NCBI RefSeq assembly: GCF_004348325.1
Contig: NZ_SMKF01000053.1
Span: forward strand, 1-32,629
Origin: Micromonospora sp. KC213
GTDB taxonomy: Bacteria > Actinomycetota > Actinomycetes > Mycobacteriales > Micromonosporaceae
Length of the DNA: 32,629 nucleotides
Direction of reading: 5' to 3'
The notes under the pieces were generated by a model. The model was not told where the DNA came from, made no database searches, and worked only from the letters and a program-made list of their open reading frames with translations. The translations under genes were made by a program, and so were the position numbers. Shown in pieces: positions 1-7,465 of this stretch; position 1 is the stretch's first letter; each line of letters begins with the position of its first letter.

Positions 1-2
1 GG

Positions 3-260
3 GTGGGTGTGAGCCGGGATCCGGTGGCCAGGCAGGCGGAGTTTTCCCGGCGGCACGGGTTTGACTTTCCGTTGTTGTCGGATGTCGACGGGCGGGTGGC
101 CGAGGCGTTCGGGGTGCGGCGGCGGTTGCCGTTGGGGCCGTTGAGTACGCGGCGGATGACGTTTGTGATCGGGTCGGACCGTCGGGTTCTCGCGGTGGTC
201 CACAGTGAGTTGGACATGAATGGTCATGCCGATGAGGCGTTGCGGGTTCTCGGGGGCTGA
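3..260 (+). CDS. Peroxiredoxin (AhpC/TSA, BCP-like), C-terminal part only
   Basis: This is the last 85 codons of a thiol peroxidase; the 5' end, including the catalytic peroxidatic Cys, lies outside the window. The visible part matches the C-terminal half of bacterioferritin-comigratory-protein-like peroxiredoxins: GVSRDP, then FPLLSD-DGRVAEAFGV, then TFVIGSDRRVLAVVHSEL, the family's strand-helix-strand end. The GTG at position 3 is an internal codon, not a start. Codons here favour G-ending forms (GTG, TTG, GCG), as in the next gene and unlike most later genes. Family role (known): reduction of hydroperoxides in the cytoplasm. The exact subclass cannot be set without the N-terminus. Confidence 0.85.
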   Translation: MGVSRDPVARQAEFSRRHGFDFPLLSDVDGRVAEAFGVRRRLPLGPLSTRRMTFVIGSDRRVLAVVHSELDMNGHADEALRVLGG

Positions 261-328
261 TCTTTTCTCTGTCGCAGTCGGCTGGTATCAAGGGCGGGAC
301 TCAGACACGTGTACGGAAGAGGGCTGTG

Positions 329-1006
329 ATGGCGGGCCAGGGTTTGTCCGATGACGAGGTGCGGGGCATCCGGGAGGCGTTGGCGGCGGGTCGCAGGCCC
401 AAGGTGGTGTTCACCGCGTCGGCGGGTCAGGTCGCCGGGCAGGTGGGTCAGGTGGTGGAGTTGACCGATCCGGCGGTTTCCGACGAGTTCGTGGTGGTGC
501 GGTTCGGTCGGGACGAGTTGCCGTTCTCCCCCGCCGATGTGGCCCTCGCGCCGAAGGGGACGGGTCGCCGGGTGGTGGAGGCGAAGCCGGAGCCGGCGGT
601 GCAGGTGGCGGCGGTGGAGCCGGAGTTCGTGTTGGACACGCCGCCGGTGCCGCGTCGGGAGGAGCCGAAGCCGGTGGTGCCGGTGGAGGCGAAGCCGGCG
701 GCGCGGCGGGCGGTGAAGGTGGCCAAGCCGAAGGGCCCGGCGGGTTTGACGGTTACGTTGGCCTATGCCGAGGGTGAGTGGACGGTGGCGGCGCAGCAGG
801 GGGCGAAGGCGTTGGCGAAGCCGTATGTGGTGAAGCCGGCGGAGGCGTTGCGGATGGTGGCGTTGGTGGATGTGCCGGGGGTGCAGGAGGCGGTGGAGCA
901 GATCCTGGCGGCGGAGCGGGCCGAGGCCGAGCAGCAGGCGGAGAAGTTGCGGGCGGAGTTGGCCGAGATCGAGGCGCGGTTGGCGGAGTTGCGCGAGGCG
1001 GGGTGA
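329..1006 (+). CDS. Conserved actinobacterial protein with C-terminal coiled coil (possibly DUF6319)
   Basis: A 225-residue soluble protein of unknown function. Residues 1-75 form a compact conserved block (VVFTASAGQVAGQVGQVVELTD, then VVVRFGRDELPFSPADV). Residues 75-135 are a Pro/Ala/Val/Lys/Glu-rich linker of low complexity. Residues 140-185 form a second block (LTVTLAYAEGEWTVAAQQG, then KPYVVKPAEALRMVALVDVPGVQEAV). The last 35 residues are an Ala/Glu/Arg heptad coiled coil. I recall this architecture from streptomycete proteins labelled DUF6319, but cannot check that. The ATG at 329 is preferred over the GTG three bases upstream because AGAGGG then sits at a normal distance. It converges on cydB, with a strong hairpin between them. 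Confidence 0.8.
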   Translation: MAGQGLSDDEVRGIREALAAGRRPKVVFTASAGQVAGQVGQVVELTDPAVSDEFVVVRFGRDELPFSPADVALAPKGTGRRVVEAKPEPAVQVAAVEPEFVLDTPPVPRREEPKPVVPVEAKPAARRAVKVAKPKGPAGLTVTLAYAEGEWTVAAQQGAKALAKPYVVKPAEALRMVALVDVPGVQEAVEQILAAERAEAEQQAEKLRAELAEIEARLAELREAG

Positions 1007-1023
1007 GTGGTTGTTGGTCGTGG

Positions 1024-1058
1024 CGGTGGCGGTGTCCCTGGTGGGGGCACCGCCACCG
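1024..1058. terminator. Hairpin between convergent genes
   Basis: Perfect 11-bp stem CGGTGGCGGTG / CACCGCCACCG around a 13-base loop. It lies 17 bases after the stop of the coiled-coil gene and 16 bases from the cydB stop on the other strand. No T-run is present. The position suggests it serves both transcripts. Confidence 0.65.
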
Positions 1059-1074
1059 GCGTATTCGGGGTGGG

Positions 1075-2073
1075 TCAGTGTTGGGGGATGTTGGCGACGC
1101 CGATGCGTTTGCGGAAGACCCAGTAGGTCCAGCCCTGGTAGGCCAGGACGACGGGGGTGAACACGACCGCCACCCAGGTCATGATCTTCAGGGTGTAGGG
1201 GGTGGAGGCGGCGTTGGTGGCGGTCAGGGTGCCGGCGGGGTCTCCGGTGGAGGGCAGCACGTTGGGAAACAGTGCGGCGAACAGGGTGGCGACGGTCAGG
1301 CCGATGGCCAGGGCGGTGCCGGTGAAGGCCCAGCCTTCGCGGCGTACCCGGGCGGCGGCGAGCGCGCCGAGCAGGGCGAGGGTGGCGCCGAGGGCGAGCA
1401 CGACGGCGGCGGCGCTGGCGCGGATGGTGAGCGTCCAGGTCAGGAACGCGGCCGTGGCGACCGTGGTGGCGAGGCCGAGCTTCACGGCGAGGGCGCCGGC
1501 GCGGTGGCGGATGTCGCCGGTGGTCTTGAGGGCGATGAACAGGGCGCCGTGGGTTCCGAACAGCGCCGCGGTGGTCGCTGCGCCGAGCAGGGCGTACGGG
1601 TTGAGCAGGTTGAGCAGGCCGCCGACGTATTCGTGGTCGGCGTCGAGGGGTACGCCGCGCAGGATGTTGGCGAAGGCGACGCCCCACAGGATCGCCGGTA
1701 GGAGGGAGCCGCAGAAGATGGCGGTGTCCCAGCGGCGCTTCCAGGTGGCTTCGGGGCGCTTGTGCCGGTATTCGAAGGCGACGCCGCGGGCGATGAGGGC
1801 GAGCAGGATCAGCAGCAGGGGTAGGTAGAAGCCGGAGAAGAGGGTGGCGTACCACTCGGGGAAGGCGGCGAACATGGCGCCGCCGGCGGTGATCAGCCAG
1901 ACTTCGTTGCCGTCCCAGACGGGGCCGATGGTGTTGATGAGGACGCGGCGTTCCCGGTCGTCGCGGCCGAGGACGGGCAGCAGCATGCCGACGCCGAAGT
2001 CGAAGCCTTCGAGGATGAAGTAGCCGGTGAAGAGTACGGCCACGAGGAGAAACCAGATGGTGGTCAGGTCCAC
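1075..2073 (-). CDS. cydB: Cytochrome bd ubiquinol oxidase subunit II
   Basis: A 332-residue integral membrane subunit of the bd-type terminal oxidase, which takes electrons from quinol to reduce oxygen to water with high oxygen affinity. Family hallmarks are visible: the N-terminal helix with FILEGFDFGVGML, then GPVWDGNEVWLITAGGAMFAAFP near residues 50-70, GVPLDADHEYVGGLLNLLNPYALLG near the middle, and YQGWTYWVFRKRI close to the C-terminus. About eight or nine hydrophobic segments fit CydB topology, and the length is normal. It starts 13 bases after the cydA stop, so the two are co-transcribed and probably translationally coupled. cydDC, often downstream in actinobacteria, is absent here. 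Confidence 0.96.
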   Translation of the reverse strand: MDLTTIWFLLVAVLFTGYFILEGFDFGVGMLLPVLGRDDRERRVLINTIGPVWDGNEVWLITAGGAMFAAFPEWYATLFSGFYLPLLLILLALIARGVAFEYRHKRPEATWKRRWDTAIFCGSLLPAILWGVAFANILRGVPLDADHEYVGGLLNLLNPYALLGAATTAALFGTHGALFIALKTTGDIRHRAGALAVKLGLATTVATAAFLTWTLTIRASAAAVVLALGATLALLGALAAARVRREGWAFTGTALAIGLTVATLFAALFPNVLPSTGDPAGTLTATNAASTPYTLKIMTWVAVVFTPVVLAYQGWTYWVFRKRIGVANIPQH

Positions 2074-2086
2074 GGTGGGCTCCGGG

Positions 2087-3499
2087 TCAGTAGGCGAAGG
2101 CGAGGGGGCGTTCGGTGTCGTCGGTGTCGTCGGGTTCGGGTGTGGGGGTGAGGTCGGGGACGCCGGCGCGGGCGTAGCGGATCAGCAGTTTGCACTCGAT
2201 GACGGCGAGGGTGGCGTAGACGAGGGTGAAGGCGGTGAAGGAGGTCAGTACCTCGGTCAGGGAGACGCTGCGGGAGACGCCGTCGCGGGTGAGCATTTCG
2301 CCGAAGACGATCCAGGGTTGGCGGCCCATCTCGGTGAAGATCCAGCCGAAGGAGTTGGCGAGCAGGGGCAGGATGGGCAGGATGAGGCCGGCGCGGAGCA
2401 GCCATCGGTTGGTGGGGGTGCGGCCTTGGCGTTGGGTCCAGAGGACGAGCAGCGCGATGGCGGCGGCGGCCAGCCCGAAGCCGATCATGAGGCGGAAGCT
2501 CCAGTAGGTGACCGGGATGATCGGGGTGTAGCTGCCGGGGCCGTACTGGCTGGCGTACTGGGCCTGGAGGTCGTTGATGCCGTGCACGGTGCCGTTGGGG
2601 TCGCCGGTGCCGAGGTACGACAGCAGATAGGGGATCTTGATGGCGAAGATTTCGCGGCTGCCGTCGAGGCTGCCGATGGTGAGTACGGAGAACGAGGCGG
2701 GGCTCTCGGTGGTGTAGAGGCCTTCGGCGGCGGCCATCTTCATGGGTTGGACCTGGGTCATGATCTTGCCTTGGATGTCGCCGGTGATCAGCACCAGGGC
2801 GGTGGAGATCATGACGGTCCAGCCGCCGAGTCTGGTGGCGAAGCGGTAGGCGTCGGTGTCGGCGCTGTCGCGGTTGCGCATGAGGTGCCAGAGGCCCACG
2901 GTGAGCATCAGGGAGCCGGCGACGAGGAAGGAGCCGGCGATGGTGTGCGGGAAGGTGATGAGCGCGACCTTGTTGGTGAGTACGGCGAGGAAGTCGGTGA
3001 GTTCGGCGCGGCCGGTGTCGGGGTTGATCCGGTAGCCGACGGGGTTCTGCATGAAGGAGTTGGCGGCGAGGATGAAGTAGGCGCTGAGGTTGCTGCCGAT
3101 GGCGGCGACCCAGATGCTGGCCAGGTGCAGTCGTTTGGGTAGCCGGTCCCAGCCGAAGATCCACAGGCCGATGAAGGTGGATTCGAGGAAGAAGGCGACG
3201 AGGGCTTCGATGGCCAGTGGGGCGCCGAAGATGTCGCCGACGAAGCGGGAGTAGTCGCTCCAGTTCATGCCGAACTGGAATTCCTGCACGATGCCGGTGA
3301 CGACGCCCATGGCGAAGTTGATGAGGAAGAGTTTGCCGTAGAACCTGGTGAGTTTGAGGTAGCGCTCGTTGCCGGTGCGGTGCCAGAGCGTTTGCAGGAT
3401 CGCCACCAGGATCGACAGGCCGATGGTGAGTGGCACGAAGAGGAAGTGGTAGACGGTGGTGACACCGAACTGCCAGCGGGCGACGTCCAACGCGTCCAC
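2087..3499 (-). CDS. cydA: Cytochrome bd ubiquinol oxidase subunit I
   Basis: A 470-residue catalytic subunit carrying the haems of the bd oxidase. Visible ligand candidates are the His in VYHFLFVP near residue 18 (haem b595 ligand in E. coli), the His in TFPHTIAG near residue 185 (b558), and the Met cluster of QVQPMKMAA. The C-terminal TEMGRQPW signature is present. The length indicates the short-Q-loop form. The GTG at 3499 is chosen as start because AGGGGG lies seven bases upstream and the protein then begins MDALDVARWQFG, the usual CydA N-terminus; the open frame continues upstream without homology. A TACTAC/GTAGTA operator begins 21 bases upstream. No Rex-type site was noticed, so a BlaI-like repressor is the best guess for control. 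Confidence 0.96.
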   Translation of the reverse strand: MDALDVARWQFGVTTVYHFLFVPLTIGLSILVAILQTLWHRTGNERYLKLTRFYGKLFLINFAMGVVTGIVQEFQFGMNWSDYSRFVGDIFGAPLAIEALVAFFLESTFIGLWIFGWDRLPKRLHLASIWVAAIGSNLSAYFILAANSFMQNPVGYRINPDTGRAELTDFLAVLTNKVALITFPHTIAGSFLVAGSLMLTVGLWHLMRNRDSADTDAYRFATRLGGWTVMISTALVLITGDIQGKIMTQVQPMKMAAAEGLYTTESPASFSVLTIGSLDGSREIFAIKIPYLLSYLGTGDPNGTVHGINDLQAQYASQYGPGSYTPIIPVTYWSFRLMIGFGLAAAAIALLVLWTQRQGRTPTNRWLLRAGLILPILPLLANSFGWIFTEMGRQPWIVFGEMLTRDGVSRSVSLTEVLTSFTAFTLVYATLAVIECKLLIRYARAGVPDLTPTPEPDDTDDTERPLAFAY

Positions 3500-3519
3500 C
3501 GGTGACCCCCTGAGGCTCG

Positions 3520-3544
3520 TACTACAAGACGTAGTAAATACTAC
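3520..3544. promoter_or_regulatory. Three-half-site operator upstream of cydAB
   Basis: TACTAC (3520-3525), GTAGTA (3531-3536) and TACTAC (3539-3544) form two overlapping perfect palindromes: TACTAC-N5-GTAGTA and GTAGTA-N2-TACTAC. The block lies 21-45 bases upstream of the cydA start codon, where it could cover the promoter. The half-site resembles operators of the BlaI/MecI (winged-helix) repressor family. That attribution is inference; no such regulator is in this window. Confidence 0.7.
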
Positions 3545-3672
3545 TTGCCGTCGTAGGGGATGTGGCGGCGCGCAGGGCCCGGACACGGGTCGGGACCCAT
3601 GACCTTGATCACCTCCGTACGGCCCACGGCTGCTCCCGGCCCAAGCGGCGGGCGTGCGATCATCCACTCCTG

Positions 3673-4446
3673 ATGGAGACCACCACCACCCCATGGCGGC
3701 CGCCGCTGCTCTGGCGGGCCGGCCAGGCCCTCGCCCGCGCCGCCGTCGCCCTACTGGGCCGGCTCGAGGTCACCGGCGAGGTGCCGCCGCACCTGCGCCG
3801 TGGCCCGCTGATCCTCGCCGCCAACCACATCGGCCCGTTCGACCCGATCGTGCTGGCCGCGGCCTGCCGCGCCCTCGGCGTCGCACCCCGGTTCATGGCC
3901 ACCGGCGGCCTGTTCCGGGCCCCCGTCGTCGGCGCGCTCATGCGCCGCACCGGGCACCTGCGCGTCGACCGGGGCACCGCCGCCGTGCACCGGGCCCTGG
4001 TTGACGCCTGCGCGGCGATCGCCGCCGGATCGGTCGTGCTGGTCTACCCCGAGGGACGCATCGGTCTGGACCCGAGCATGTGGCCCGAACGCGGCAAGAC
4101 CGGCACCGCCCGTCTCGCGTTCGCCAGCGGCGCCCCGATCGTGCCGGTCGCCCACTGGGGCTCCCACGAGGTGCTCCCCTACCGGGCGCCGAAGGGAATG
4201 GTGCGGGGCATTGCCCGCGCGATGCTGCGCCGCCCGGTGATCCGCGTCCGCTTCGGTGACCCCCTCGACCTGACCGGTCTGGAGCCTGGCGCACCGGGCG
4301 CCGCCCGGCGCGGCACCGACCGGATCATCGACGCGATCACCGACACCCTGGTCCCGCTGCGGTCCGACGAGCCGCAGCGGCCCCGCCACGTGGACCCGAG
4401 CCGCCCGGTCGACACCAGCCGCGTCCACCGCCGCCGGCCGGGCTGA
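3673..4446 (+). CDS. 1-acyl-sn-glycerol-3-phosphate acyltransferase (PlsC family)
   Basis: A 257-residue lysophospholipid acyltransferase. It would transfer an acyl chain to lysophosphatidic acid or a related acceptor at the membrane. Motif I, NHIGPFD, is at residues 51-57 (His and Asp catalytic). The GLFRAP and GHLRVDRG motif follows at about 79-101, and motif III, PEGRIG, at 126-131. The motif-IV region includes APIVPVAHWGSHEVLP. The ATG at 3673 is used because homology begins there; it has no clear Shine-Dalgarno, so the mRNA may be leaderless. The tail after residue 235 is Arg/Pro-rich and unconserved. It is divergent from cydAB and converges with the nitroreductase-hemerythrin gene. Substrate specificity cannot be read from sequence. 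Confidence 0.9.
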   Translation: METTTTPWRPPLLWRAGQALARAAVALLGRLEVTGEVPPHLRRGPLILAANHIGPFDPIVLAAACRALGVAPRFMATGGLFRAPVVGALMRRTGHLRVDRGTAAVHRALVDACAAIAAGSVVLVYPEGRIGLDPSMWPERGKTGTARLAFASGAPIVPVAHWGSHEVLPYRAPKGMVRGIARAMLRRPVIRVRFGDPLDLTGLEPGAPGAARRGTDRIIDAITDTLVPLRSDEPQRPRHVDPSRPVDTSRVHRRRPG

Positions 4447-4479
4447 CCCCGGCCGGTCGGCGGCGGGGCCCGGTCAGCC
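4441..4479. terminator. Hairpin containing both stop codons of convergent genes
   Basis: GGCTGACC (4441-4448) pairs perfectly with GGTCAGCC (4472-4479) across a GC-rich loop. The stems contain the TGA of the acyltransferase and the TGA of the opposing gene. Probably a compact bidirectional terminator; there is no T-run. Confidence 0.5.
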
Positions 4480-5307
4480 GGCGTTCAGGATCGGCACCAG
4501 GTGTTCCTCCTCGTACGCCAGATGCGCCTGGACCTGGTCGGTGAGGCGCTCCACCTCGTCCCGCAGCACCTCCCGGTCCACCGTCGGGGTGGCCAGCACG
4601 GTACGCAGCTCGTCCAGCAGCGCCGCCATCGCCTGGTGCTCGGCGTCCAGGCGGGCCAGCACCTCGGCGAGATCCGGGCGGTGCGCGGCCAGCCAGGGGA
4701 ACATGCCGGCGTCCTCGCGTTCGTGGTGCCCGCGTAGCCCCTCGCACAGGCTCAGGCAGTTCACCCGCAGCTGCGCGCCGACCGTCGGCCCGGCCGCGGC
4801 CACCTCCTGACGGATCAGGGCCAGCTCGCGTCGGAACGCGTCGTGCACCGCGGTCAGCGCGGCCCCGGGCGGGCCGGGCGGCGGCGTCGGTGGAGCTGGC
4901 AGCGGCGACAGCGCCACCACCGGCAGCCTCCGCCCGGCCTGACGTTCGTACTCGGCCCAGCCCGGGTCGGCCTGCACCGCGCGGGCGAAGGCACGGTCCC
5001 GGTCGTCGCCGGTCAGGACCTCGGCGCGGGCCTGGTAGGTGAAGACGCCGTCCTCGACGGTGACCAGCGGGTCGGCCAGCAGGTTGTGGTACCACTGCGG
5101 GTGCTTCGGGGAGCCGCCGGCGGAGGCGATCACCAGCATCCGCTGCCCGCCGTCGGGCAGGTAGCCCAGCGGGGTGGTGTGCGGGGCGCGGGTGCGCGTC
5201 CCGGTCGTGGTGAGCAGCAACAGGCGTGCTCCCTCGAACCAGCCCCCGACCCGGCCGGCGTTGGCGCGGAACTCCTCGATGACAGCGTGATTGAAATCGT
5301 TCGGCAT
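4474..5307 (-). CDS. Fusion of F420-type nitroreductase domain and hemerythrin HHE domain
   Basis: A 277-residue two-domain protein. Residues 1-130 match the deazaflavin (F420)-dependent nitroreductase/Ddn family: [22 protein letters not shown], then [31 protein letters not shown] Pro-rich linker of about 20 residues follows. Residues 150-277 form a four-helix hemerythrin/HHE domain with the expected metal-ligand pattern: H in [16 protein letters not shown], the His of LDAEHQAM, and [12 protein letters not shown]. The Ddn family uses F420H2 to reduce quinones or nitro compounds; HHE domains bind a di-iron centre and sense or carry O2 or NO. The combined role is not established; a redox or oxygen-linked quinone reductase is a guess. 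The gene is monocistronic and ends inside the shared hairpin. Confidence 0.88.
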   Translation of the reverse strand: MPNDFNHAVIEEFRANAGRVGGWFEGARLLLLTTTGTRTRAPHTTPLGYLPDGGQRMLVIASAGGSPKHPQWYHNLLADPLVTVEDGVFTYQARAEVLTGDDRDRAFARAVQADPGWAEYERQAGRRLPVVALSPLPAPPTPPPGPPGAALTAVHDAFRRELALIRQEVAAAGPTVGAQLRVNCLSLCEGLRGHHEREDAGMFPWLAAHRPDLAEVLARLDAEHQAMAALLDELRTVLATPTVDREVLRDEVERLTDQVQAHLAYEEEHLVPILNAG

Positions 5308-5637
5308 GCGTGTGGGTACTCCCGGGGAAGGCAGGGGCGCCGCGCGGCGGCGCGGTGGGTGTGGAAGGCAACGAAGGCGCGGCCGACGACGTGCGTCGGC
5401 GACGGCGAGAGTGAGGTGCCCGCAACGAGCGGTCAGCGGCGGTGGTCGGCGGGCCGCGGGCCCACCCGTGGCTCACGCGCCAGCCGGGTGCCCTGTCCGC
5501 TCATGGCCTCTGATGGCCGACCCGGCAGTCACGGCGTCGACCGTAGCGCCCGGTTGGCGCCCCGGTCAATCGCCGTGCTGTCCGTCGTCGGTCACCTCGC
5601 TGCGCACCCTTCGCCGGCTGCACCGGGCACCGCGCAG
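5308..5637. other. Intergenic stretch with no recognised gene
   Basis: About 330 bases upstream of the nitroreductase-hemerythrin gene. Reading frames on both strands are Arg/Gly/Pro/Ala-rich and show no family signal. It should hold the promoter of the leftward gene, but no confident -10/-35 or operator was seen. Confidence 0.5.
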
Positions 5638-5678
5638 CAGGCCCGGCCCTGGTGGCTCCGCAACGGTGGCCGGGCCTG
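5638..5678 (-). terminator. Terminator hairpin of the HTH-DUF4180 unit
   Basis: Perfect 11-bp stem CAGGCCCGGCC / GGCCGGGCCTG with a 19-base loop, beginning 9 bases after the DUF4180 stop on the minus strand. It lacks a T-run, as is common in high-GC actinobacteria. Confidence 0.65.
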
Positions 5679-5687
5679 GCTGACCGA

Positions 5688-6059
5688 TCAGGACGCGATG
5701 GCGGTCAGTCGGGCGTCGAGGGCGTCGAGGTCGGGGACGAACCAGATGTGCTCGGCGCGATTGGACTCGTGGACCAGGGCGCGCAGGGCGGCGCTGGTGG
5801 CCAGGTGCCGGGAGATGTCACCGACGACGGCCAGCCGCAGCCGGTAGTTGACGAACTTCTGCATGACCTCGCCGGCGAAGCCGGTGCCGAGGGTGAAGAA
5901 GCTCTCGTCCAGCCGTGCGGTCGGCACCGCCACCACCTGCGCCCCGAGGAACGCCGCGCCGATCAGGTCCAGCGCGTCCTGTTCGGTGGCCACCGGCGGG
6001 CCGGCCGGGTCGCAGACCAGGACCTGCACCCCGGCCCGGTCCTGCAGCACGTCAGGCAT
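5688..6059 (-). CDS. DUF4180 domain protein
   Basis: A 123-residue cytoplasmic protein of unknown function that is almost entirely one DUF4180 domain. The typical stretches are DALDLIGAAFLGAQVVAVPTARLDESFFTL, GFAGEVMQKFVNYRLRLAVVGDIS, and NRAEHIWFVPDLDAL near the end. Start ATG at 6059 overlaps the end of the upstream HTH gene by 8 bases, so translation is coupled. The Phe-Phe-x-Leu and Gln-Lys-Phe-x-Asn-Tyr-Arg blocks look like the conserved core. No enzyme motif is visible. The stable pairing with a DNA-binding protein suggests a sensor or partner of that regulator (inference). Confidence 0.88.
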   Translation of the reverse strand: MPDVLQDRAGVQVLVCDPAGPPVATEQDALDLIGAAFLGAQVVAVPTARLDESFFTLGTGFAGEVMQKFVNYRLRLAVVGDISRHLATSAALRALVHESNRAEHIWFVPDLDALDARLTAIAS

Positions 6060-6501
6060 TCTCGTCCTCTCCGGTCAGCAGGCCGGTGCCGTCGGCGAGC
6101 ACGGCGTCGAGCAGGTGCAGGACCTCTGCGGTGGCGGACGCGTCGCCCATCAGCACGATTTTCATGCGCTGCTCGTCGTGGACGGTCTGCGCGCGCAGCG
6201 GGCGCGCGGCCGGTCGGGGGTTGTTCAGGCTGGCCAGCACGAGGGTGGACAGCCGGTCGGCGGCGCTCCGGTCGATCCCGTCGACCGTGACGATGCTGGC
6301 CACCTCCAGGGCCGGGGCGGCGTCTCGGGCGGCGGGGGCCGCACGACCGAGCAGGGCGTCGAGGTCGGCGCGGGCGATGCGGTACTGCTTGCCGATCCGT
6401 GTCGCCTTCAGCCGGCCGGACCGGATGTAGCCGCGCACGGTCCGCACGTGCAGGCCAAGGCGCTCCGCGACCTGCTCCACCGAATACATGTCGTTACTCA
6501 T
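6052..6501 (-). CDS. Excisionase-type helix-turn-helix protein with a C-terminal partner domain
   Basis: A 149-residue protein. Residues 3-52 are a MerR/excisionase-like winged HTH of the HTH_17 type (MYSVEQVAERLGLHVRTVRGYIRSGRLKATRIGKQYRIARADLDALL). Residues 53-70 are an Ala-rich linker. Residues 68-145 form a small domain with SIVTVDGIDRSAADRLSTLVLASLNN and RMKIVLMGDASATAEVLHLLDAVLADG. No recombinase partner lies nearby, so it is probably a transcriptional regulator rather than a phage excisionase. It is the first gene of a two-gene unit with DUF4180. The rightward neighbour is the decayed phosphodiesterase, so any divergent target has been lost. Confidence 0.85.
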   Translation of the reverse strand: MSNDMYSVEQVAERLGLHVRTVRGYIRSGRLKATRIGKQYRIARADLDALLGRAAPAARDAAPALEVASIVTVDGIDRSAADRLSTLVLASLNNPRPAARPLRAQTVHDEQRMKIVLMGDASATAEVLHLLDAVLADGTGLLTGEDENA

Positions 6502-6606
6502 CAGGCCGTCATTGAAGCATGATAAGGAGTGATAGGGAAATTTGTGTGAGGTGGTGTGATGGCAGTGGTTGTCATCCGGTCACGACAGGAGGGCATACTG
6601 CCTCGC

Positions 6607-6759
6607 GTGCTGCCCGGTCCGGCTACCTCGACTCCCCCACGCCGCTGACCTTCGCCCACCGACGGCGACGAGAACACCGCCGAAGCGTCCGCCCGGGCGT
6701 CGGCCTCGGCGACCGGAACGTGGAAACCCGACGTGCACGCCGCCGCCGACTCGGTGGCG
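6607..6759 (+). pseudogene. Glycerophosphodiester phosphodiesterase remnant, N-terminal piece
   Basis: Reading across frameshifts, the plus strand gives GYLDSPTPLTFAHR, then GDENTAEASARA, then VGLGDRNVET, then DVHAAADSVA. This order matches the N-terminus of GDPD enzymes (FAHRGG...ENT...A...LGYR..ETDVH.T.DG), including the catalytic His-Arg, Glu-Asn-Thr and Glu-Thr-Asp-Val-His sites. At least two single-base shifts are needed: one near GGGC/GTC and an extra C in GAAACCCGAC. An AGGAGG lies upstream at about 6588. Homology stops near 6760. The matching C-terminal piece is at 9472-9655, so one gene has been broken and its middle lost. Confidence 0.72.
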
Positions 6760-6882
6760 ACGCCAGCGGCCGTTGACGGCCGGCAGGAAGATCTGCTCGC
6801 CGCTGCACCGCGAACGCAGGGCGGGCCGACGCGGGACCCCTGTTCTGGATGTCCGGCGGCGTTGGTCGTCGCCGAACTCAGT

Positions 6883-7465
6883 TTACGCTCGCGCCTCTGG
6901 ACTCCACCTCCGCAAGGACGCGGTCGACCGAACGGAGGCGGCGAAGAAGGTGCGGTGCCTTGCGCCGAGAAACGCGAGAGCGGCGGTGGGAACAAGGCGC
7001 GCGGCTGTCACGGCGAACGCGACGGCCCAGGGAGACAGCCCGGCCAGGGCGCAGGCCAGTACGGCTGTGCGGGTGTGTTGGGCAGCAGGGACAGGCCGAT
7101 GAGTATCCACAGGCCGTATCGATCGATGCCGTGTGCCACCTCGCGTAGGGCGGCGGTGTCGACGGCGATGGCCTCAAGCAGCCGAGTTCCGGCTGATTGC
7201 ACCGCGATTGTCAGCAGTAGCGCGCCGAGGCCGGTGGCGGCGGCGAAGGTGGGGACAAGTTTCCACCAGCGGCGGGGGTGCAGCGTCGACAGCACGATGA
7301 GGAGCAGCTGATTGGGTAGGCCGGGCAGCACGAAGTCGCTGATCGGGAAGACGGCGAGGGTGGGCAGGAACCACGGCCGGGTGTGCTTGCCGGTCTAGTC
7401 TGAGCAGGATCCTTACGGCGCGTGTTCGGTGGTTCGTCGGCGAGTCGACCGGTCGGGTCAGCCAT
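6883..7465 (-). pseudogene. VTT/DedA-like small membrane protein, two frameshifts
   Basis: Three reading frames join into one plausible membrane protein of about 190 residues. The start ATG at 7465 overlaps the SDR stop, the usual coupling seen in operons. The first frame gives about 23 residues. It then shifts near 7396, just before an in-frame TAG, into HTRPWFLPTLAVFPISDFVLPGLPNQLLLIVL..., with further hydrophobic helices. It shifts again near 7066 (LLPNTP to RTAVLACALAGLSPWAVAFAVTAARLVPTAALAFLGAR). Both shifts equal a one-base loss. The helix pattern and LP-LPNQ motif resemble VTT/SNARE-associated (DedA-like) proteins; that assignment is moderate. Sequencing error is an alternative for each shift. 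Confidence 0.55.

Noticed and set aside
224..1855. Long minus-strand open frame opposite and out of frame with the coiled-coil gene and cydB
   Set aside because: Arg/Pro/His-rich composition with no homology; it is a GC-rich shadow of real genes.
2027..3142. Plus-strand Gly/Val-rich frame opposite cydA
   Set aside because: Antisense shadow of cydA, low complexity.
6559..6648. 29-codon plus-strand ORF with GAGGTGG before its ATG
   Set aside because: It ends in the middle of the GDPD remnant, with no family signal; most likely chance.
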